Shown here: in pieces, positions 37,747 through 41,836 of the stretch
Layout of the letters: each line of letters begins with the position of its first letter
Position numbering within the stretch: position 1 is the stretch's first letter
DNA from: Rhodopirellula sp.
GTDB taxonomy: Bacteria > Planctomycetota > Planctomycetia > Pirellulales > Pirellulaceae
DNA length: 41,836 bases
Reading direction: 5' to 3'
Assembly (NCBI GenBank): GCA_002689655.1
Contig: NZHC01000024.1
Span: 1-41,836, forward strand
The notes under the pieces: generated by a model
Database searches by the model: none
What the model was told of the DNA's origin: nothing
The model's input: the letters and a program-made list of their open reading frames with translations, nothing else
Position numbers and translations under genes: made by a program

Positions 37747-38784
37747 CTACAATCGGCGCAACCCGTCCTCACTCATGGGATTGGGTACCTCAGCCTCCAA
37801 CTCATCCAGCCGATCCAACGTCTCCTGATCCAACACCAAGTCACGTGCCTGAAGTGATTCATCAAGCTGCTTCAAACTGGTAGCACCAATGATGGTTGAG
37901 GCAACGAAATCATGCTGGCGGCTCCAAGCGACAGCTAAAGCGGTAAGAGTAATCCCCAGTGACTGGGCAACCTCAGCGAGTCGCCGAGTGGTTTCCAGTG
38001 TTCTTGGATTAACAAATCTCCTCGCCATCTTTTTCTGCCTCTCATTTCCATCCACCAGATAACCGCTGAACCTTGCTCCCGCGGGTCGGTCCTGCTGATA
38101 CTTACCCGTCAAAACTCCCCCTCCCAGAGGCGAATAGGGCAACAAACTCACCTGCTCTCGACGGCAAACCTGCGCCAATTCACTTTCACATCGACGATTA
38201 ATCAAACTGAAGTTGTTTTGAACAGTTTGATAACGAGCAACGCCATACTTCTCAGCAGCCCAAAGACTTTTCATCACCCCCCAGCTAGTCTCATTGCTAC
38301 AGCCGATCACTCGCACCTTACCTGCATCACGCAACTCCGTAAGCACACCAAGCACCTCCTCGTAAGGCATCCCGTGATCTGGCCAATGCGTTTGGTAGAG
38401 ATCGATGTAATCAGTTCCCAAGCGAGTCAAAGAGGCGTCACAAGCAGCCACGATTTGCCGCCGATCCAAAGCTGTTTTCCCATGGCGAACGGGAGGCACG
38501 AACCAACCATGCCCCGGCCCCGTTACTTTGGTTGCGATTACCACCGTCTCACGCGGTTTCGTTTTCATCCAGCGACCGACGATCTCTTCGGTCACCCCCA
38601 TAAGCTCAGCTGTCGGTGGAACGGGGTAGATCTCCGCTGCGTCAAAGAAATCGATCCCGGCATCCCAAGCTCGATCACAAATTGCTTGACTGGTCGCCTC
38701 GTCACACTGCCCTCCAAAGGTCATCGTTCCCATGCAAATATCAGACACCACCACACCACTCGTCCCCAAACGTCGCCTATCCAT
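37747..38784 (-). CDS. Aldo/keto reductase
   Basis: A 345-residue NADPH-dependent (beta/alpha)8 reductase. It starts [25 protein letters not shown], and the catalytic tetrad is visible as Asp in FFDAAEIYP, Tyr in the same block, Lys in VIATKVTG and His in [10 protein letters not shown]. The NADP-binding end reads [16 protein letters not shown] and [16 protein letters not shown]. It belongs to the Tas/YhdN-like group of aldo/keto reductases, whose substrates are often unknown carbonyl compounds. ATG 38784 has a GGAG ten bases upstream; an ATG at 38793 is possible but sits directly on that site. The control region is shared with the repeats and the esterase gene. Confidence 0.92.
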   Translation of the reverse strand: MDRRRLGTSGVVVSDICMGTMTFGGQCDEATSQAICDRAWDAGIDFFDAAEIYPVPPTAELMGVTEEIVGRWMKTKPRETVVIATKVTGPGHGWFVPPVRHGKTALDRRQIVAACDASLTRLGTDYIDLYQTHWPDHGMPYEEVLGVLTELRDAGKVRVIGCSNETSWGVMKSLWAAEKYGVARYQTVQNNFSLINRRCESELAQVCRREQVSLLPYSPLGGGVLTGKYQQDRPAGARFSGYLVDGNERQKKMARRFVNPRTLETTRRLAEVAQSLGITLTALAVAWSRQHDFVASTIIGATSLKQLDESLQARDLVLDQETLDRLDELEAEVPNPMSEDGLRRL

Positions 38785-38951
38785 CGCCTGCATCTCTCCA
38801 GTTGCGTAGTAATCCCAATTGTGTATCAATCATCCCATGGCAAGCACCGAGCCGTAAGTATCGACATGACACCCGTTTGCATCCCCACACTCAATATTTT
38901 ACCAACTTAAACTAGCGTGCGACTCGCATCGCTTCCGTCCTTCCTTCTCAT

Positions 38952-39011
38952 CCAGACGTTAGCCTCCGAAACCAGACGTTAGCCTCCGACGCCTGACGTT
39001 AGCCTCCGACG
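38952..39011. repeat. 20-bp tandem repeat, three copies
   Basis: Units start at 38952, 38972 and 38992 and read CCAGACGTTAGCCTCCGAAA, CCAGACGTTAGCCTCCGACG and CCTGACGTTAGCCTCCGACG. The core GACGTTAGCCTCCGA is identical in all three. It lies about 170 bases upstream of the aldo/keto reductase start. Confidence 0.9.
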
Positions 39012-39180
39012 CAAACTGCGAAACAGCATCCATGGAAGAGCCCCTGGCAAATACATGGTCCAAAAACTTTGGGCCAAGTAACCCTTGCCCCAACATCATC
39101 AGCAGTCGAACTGTGATTGCCAAGCACCGTGAGCATTTCAAGAAGCCCATACCTTTCCGCAAACAAACGTTTCAGCGAAT

Positions 39181-39275
39181 ATTTATTTTGGCAGACACCA
39201 TTTATTTTGGCAGACACCATTTGTTTTGGCAGACACCATTTGTTTTGGCAGACACCATTTGTTTTGGCAGACACC
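39181..39275. repeat. 19-bp tandem repeat, five copies
   Basis: Five units of ATTTRTTTTGGCAGACACC follow without gap at 39181, 39200, 39219, 39238 and 39257. The first two have A and the last three have G at position 5; otherwise identical. It ends 19 bases before the likely esterase ATG. There are no spacers, so it is not a CRISPR array. Confidence 0.95.
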
Positions 39276-39294
39276 ACGAGCGATGCGCCATCAC

Positions 39295-40338
39295 ATGTCA
39301 GAGCCTCCCTTGGCAAAAATTGGTGGACGCAAACATGCTTGCTCCGAATCCACGCTAGACTGTAGGTTCCTACCCTTCCTCAATCTTTCACTTTGCGTGT
39401 TCTTTCCTGTGTCTATCTCCCATTCTTTTGCAGCGGTTTTTACTTTCACAACTGTCCTGCTCGTCGTCCTGTCCCCGCAAGAGCCACAAACTCTCAAAGC
39501 GGCAGACGGGCCGTATCAGCATGGTCCGTATCAGCATGGTCCGGAATCCATGTTCAACTCTGACAATCCGCGTGGGACGTTGACTGAGCACATGCTTTCG
39601 GACAGCAAGGTTTTCCCCGGAACCAGGAGACACTACAGCTTTTACGTTCCGGCCCAGTACAGCCCTAAGCGGCCCGCGGCATTGATGGCTTTTCAGGATG
39701 GCCACACATTCTTAGGCAAACAGGGCGATTTCCGGGTCCCGATCGTCTTTGACAACCTGATCGCGAAAGGCGTCATGCCGGTCACAATCGCCGTCATGAT
39801 CGATCCAGGCCACAAAGATGAACTACCTGAAAAACGCGGTTGGAAACCGAGGCCTGCGAACCGAAGTGTTGAGTATGACACGGTAAGTGGTGACTACGCG
39901 AAATTTTTACTCGAGGAATTTTTGCCACCTATCGAGTCGGACTACCGGATTACCCAAAACCCTGAATTGCGAGCGATTTACGGCAACAGTTCCGGCGGGA
40001 TCTGCGCCTTTTCAGTTGCTTGGCACCGCCCCGACCAATTCTGCAAAGTACTCAGCCACATTGGCTGCTTTGTCGACCTACGAGGTGGTCACAACTACCC
40101 TCCGATGATCCGTAAAACAGAAAAAAAACGTTTTCGTGTTCTCCTGCAGGATGGTAAAAACGACTTGGACAACCGCTTTGGAAATTGGCCCTTGGCGAAA
40201 CGGCAAATGGCTCGGTCATTGTCATACCAGAACTACGATTACAAACTCGTATTTGGTGTTGGAGGGCACAATGGAAAAGATGACGGAACCATCTTCCCAG
40301 ATTCCCTACAGTGGCTGTGGCAGGCTGGGAGCAGTTAA
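39295..40338 (+). CDS. Exported esterase (alpha/beta hydrolase, Fes/CE1-like)
   Basis: A serine esterase of about 347 residues. The nucleophile elbow is IYGNSSGGICAF, the oxyanion part is MAFQDGHTFLG, the late His is in GVGGHNGKDDG, and ITIAVMIDPG and EFLPPIESDYR are typical of the putative esterase/enterochelin-esterase group (CE1). A hydrophobic stretch (FTFTTVLLVVLS) ending before KAADG looks like a signal peptide, so it is exported. The start is uncertain: ATG 39295 is used, but GTG at 39397 would give a neater signal peptide, while the frame's earliest TTG (39226) lies inside the 19-bp repeat. Close to the mature N-terminus a 15-bp duplication encodes GPYQHGPYQHG. Confidence 0.82.
   Translation: MSEPPLAKIGGRKHACSESTLDCRFLPFLNLSLCVFFPVSISHSFAAVFTFTTVLLVVLSPQEPQTLKAADGPYQHGPYQHGPESMFNSDNPRGTLTEHMLSDSKVFPGTRRHYSFYVPAQYSPKRPAALMAFQDGHTFLGKQGDFRVPIVFDNLIAKGVMPVTIAVMIDPGHKDELPEKRGWKPRPANRSVEYDTVSGDYAKFLLEEFLPPIESDYRITQNPELRAIYGNSSGGICAFSVAWHRPDQFCKVLSHIGCFVDLRGGHNYPPMIRKTEKKRFRVLLQDGKNDLDNRFGNWPLAKRQMARSLSYQNYDYKLVFGVGGHNGKDDGTIFPDSLQWLWQAGSS
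39511..39540 (+). repeat. 15-bp tandem duplication inside the esterase gene
   Basis: CCGTATCAGCATGGT is repeated exactly twice, in frame, adding the residues PYQHG a second time just after the signal peptide. Because 15 is a multiple of three the protein stays in frame. Confidence 0.9.
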
Positions 40339-40444
40339 TGCCATGAGCGAGCGGTAATACAAGGCCGCGTGACCCTGGTTGTCACTTTGTCCAATTTCAC
40401 TTTTGTCAGGAAAAGCAGTTCCCCGGAATCCAGTACTGGCCTTG

Positions 40445-40463
40445 GCTTCGACCCGATCGAAGC
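40445..40463. promoter_or_regulatory. Inverted repeat upstream of the dehydroquinate-synthase-like gene
   Basis: GCTTCGA and TCGAAGC flank CCCGA, a perfect 7-bp inverted repeat about 75 bases before the ATG. It could be an operator or the end of the esterase transcript; there is no T-run. Confidence 0.35.
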
Positions 40464-40538
40464 TGACACTGCTGTTATCCTTTACCCCCCCTGCCCCCTA
40501 TTCCAATACCAAGCGGCCCAGAGCAGCTCTCTATACCC

Positions 40539-41723
40539 ATGCCCGACCCGTCCGAAACCTCACTCGACATCCAGTTCTCGGTGCCATTTGTGCATCGTCT
40601 GAGGGTCACCGATGACGTGTCACGGGAAGACCTGCCTCAATTGCTGTCCGTGATTGAAGCTGGGTCCGGGGACCGAGCCAAGGTTTTGCTGATTGCGGAG
40701 CGTTCATTAGCCGAGCCGACCACCCGCATAGCGGACCAGCTTGGGCAAGCGAATCGGATCGACTTGGTTGACGCACCAGTCTTGGTTGACGGTGGGGAAG
40801 ACATCAAGAATTCGTCGACGACAGTTGATCTGATCCTGCAGCAGATCAACCAGCTCAACCTCGACCGCCGTAGTTACATGGTGGCCATCGGCGGCGGTGC
40901 CATGCTGGATGCAGTTGGCTACGCAGCCGCTGTGGCCCACCGCGGCATCCGGCTGATTCGCTTACCCACCACAACACTAGCCCAAGCCGATTCAGGAGTG
41001 GGCGTCAAAAACGCAATCAATCACTTCGAAAAGAAGAATTGGATTGGCACCTTTGCCGTGCCATGGGCGGTTATCAACGATGCGTCTTTGCTGCAGACGT
41101 TGCCCGATCGTGATTTCAGATGTGGATTCAGTGAAGCGGTCAAAGTTTCGTTGCTGAAAAGCGAGGCAGAGTTCTCGTGGCTGTGTGAAAATGCTGATGC
41201 CATTCGAGAACGAGAAGCCGTTGCTTCCAAGCGTGCTGTCCATCGGTCGTGTCTGCTGCATCTGAAACACATCACCCACGGGGGTGACCCTTTCGAGATG
41301 CTCGAAGCCCGGCCATTGGACTTCGGCCATTGGTCAGCGCACCGACTTGAACCACTGACCCACTATCGGATCCGTCACGGCGAAGCAGTGGCCATTGGGG
41401 TCGCGATTGACACTATTTACTCGTCATTGAAGTTCGGGTTTCCCGAGCAGGACATGCGAGCCGTCTGCAAGTGCTTGGATCGTTTAGGCATCCAGTTGTG
41501 GCACGAAGAATTGACACCGATCGAGCGTTTGATGCAGGGGCTGGAAGAGTTCAGACAGCACCTCGGGGGTCGTCTGACCATCACGATGCTACGTGGCGTC
41601 GGTGATCCGATTGACGTCCACGAAATTGATCACACCACCATGCGGAAGGCGATTAATCAACTGCAGCAAATCCAACAGGAACTGGCGGTAAGCCACGAGC
41701 CAAAGGTGGGAAGCAAGGGGTGA
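40539..41723 (+). CDS. 3-dehydroquinate synthase family protein (EboD-like sugar phosphate cyclase)
   Basis: A 394-residue member of the dehydroquinate synthase fold, which cyclises a sugar phosphate with NAD+ and a metal. The NAD-binding block is VAIGGGAMLDAVGYAAAVAHRG, the family's LPTTTLAQADS follows, and metal/substrate residues appear in GFSEAVKVSLLKSEAEF, RPLDFGHWSAHRLE and RIRHGEAVAIGVAID. Where AroB has DSSVGGKTGIN this protein has DSGVGVKNAIN and then KKNWIGTFAVP; those changes, and LDFGHWSAHRLE, match what I remember of EboD-type proteins of the ebo clusters. So shikimate synthesis is not assured. The start at 40539 is the first ATG. Any partner genes would lie beyond the right edge. 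Confidence 0.85.
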   Translation: MPDPSETSLDIQFSVPFVHRLRVTDDVSREDLPQLLSVIEAGSGDRAKVLLIAERSLAEPTTRIADQLGQANRIDLVDAPVLVDGGEDIKNSSTTVDLILQQINQLNLDRRSYMVAIGGGAMLDAVGYAAAVAHRGIRLIRLPTTTLAQADSGVGVKNAINHFEKKNWIGTFAVPWAVINDASLLQTLPDRDFRCGFSEAVKVSLLKSEAEFSWLCENADAIREREAVASKRAVHRSCLLHLKHITHGGDPFEMLEARPLDFGHWSAHRLEPLTHYRIRHGEAVAIGVAIDTIYSSLKFGFPEQDMRAVCKCLDRLGIQLWHEELTPIERLMQGLEEFRQHLGGRLTITMLRGVGDPIDVHEIDHTTMRKAINQLQQIQQELAVSHEPKVGSKG

Positions 41724-41807
41724 AGCTCCGTCCCTACTCGAGCGAGGTACATGCGGGCGAGACCGACAGAATCAAAAGAACCCGAGGGAAACAAGAAGGA
41801 CAGTTGC

Positions 41808-41836
41808 CCCTGCCCAAACTGACCCTGCCCAAACTG
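41808..41836 (+). repeat. 15-bp tandem repeat running into the window edge
   Basis: CCCTGCCCAAACTGA at 41808 is followed by CCCTGCCCAAACTG, where the window stops. More copies may lie beyond. It starts 84 bases after the stop of the dehydroquinate-synthase-like gene. Confidence 0.8.

Larger units (their letters stand above)
38785..39294. other. Repeat-bearing divergent intergenic region
   Basis: A 510-base stretch between the aldo/keto reductase and the esterase. It carries two different short tandem repeats (38952-39011 and 39181-39275). Reading frames here, such as one at 39032-39358, are made by the repeats and have no protein-like features. Confidence 0.6.

Noticed and set aside
38218-38910. 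Plus-strand frame of 230 codons
   Set aside because: Antisense to the aldo/keto reductase; rich in His, Ser and Pro as expected of a shadow frame.
39181-39275. CRISPR array
   Set aside because: Repeats are directly adjacent with no spacers and are only 19 bases long; no cas genes are near.
39032-39358. Plus-strand frame across the 19-bp repeats
   Set aside because: The frame is created by the repeats and its protein is a run of ADTIYFG/HHLFW fragments; no start signal.
40539-41723. Straight call of aroB
   Set aside because: Key AroB motif positions differ (GVKN for GGKT), so a shikimate role was not asserted.

Overview
This window looks like chromosomal DNA from a planctomycete, most likely a Pirellulaceae member of the Rhodopirellula type. 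The best evidence is a PSD1-type cytochrome/DUF1549/DUF1553 protein followed directly by a Tat-exported DUF1501 protein, then a Tat-exported sugar isomerase-like TIM barrel. A PQQ-propeller protein, low-complexity secreted proteins, weak or absent Shine-Dalgarno sites and several TTG/GTG starts fit the same picture. There is no rRNA, tRNA, CRISPR array, insertion sequence or phage gene that I can see. The assignment rests on gene families, not on a database search.

Left part (1-12 kb): the N-terminus of an OPT-family transporter (minus strand, cut by the window edge); an SDR oxidoreductase plus PfkB sugar kinase that look like a D-mannonate/2-keto-3-deoxygluconate branch; a CbbX/SpoVK-type AAA ATPase with a zinc-ribbon tail; a PQQ-propeller protein; a MOSC protein; gyrA behind a good sigma-70-like promoter and with a TTG start; and gapA with a clear intrinsic terminator.

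Middle part (12-25 kb): a methyltransferase; a pyrimidine salvage pair (deoA-type phosphorylase and cdd); a divergently transcribed HtrA protease; a transglutaminase-like exported protein; a Cys/Gly-rich lipoprotein with a long terminator hairpin; an exported alpha/beta hydrolase overlapping a class IV aminotransferase; and a complete ribose-type sugar ABC importer (binding lipoprotein, double ATPase, permease).

Right part (25-41.8 kb): a three-gene unit with a membrane-anchored, MCE-like protein, an ABC ATPase fused to an MlaE-type permease, and a 56-residue coiled-coil protein; an RluA-type pseudouridine synthase; the planctomycete cytochrome/DUF1501/isomerase block running into rsmH; a Pro/Gly/Tyr-rich exported protein; an aldo/keto reductase; an exported esterase; and a dehydroquinate-synthase homologue that resembles EboD more than AroB.

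The most interesting items are the fused MlaF-MlaE transporter with its unusual partner, the EboD-like cyclase at the right edge, and a recurring class of short tandem repeats (15-20 bp units at six places), one of which is a decaying 16-bp array made of alternating palindromes between two convergent genes.
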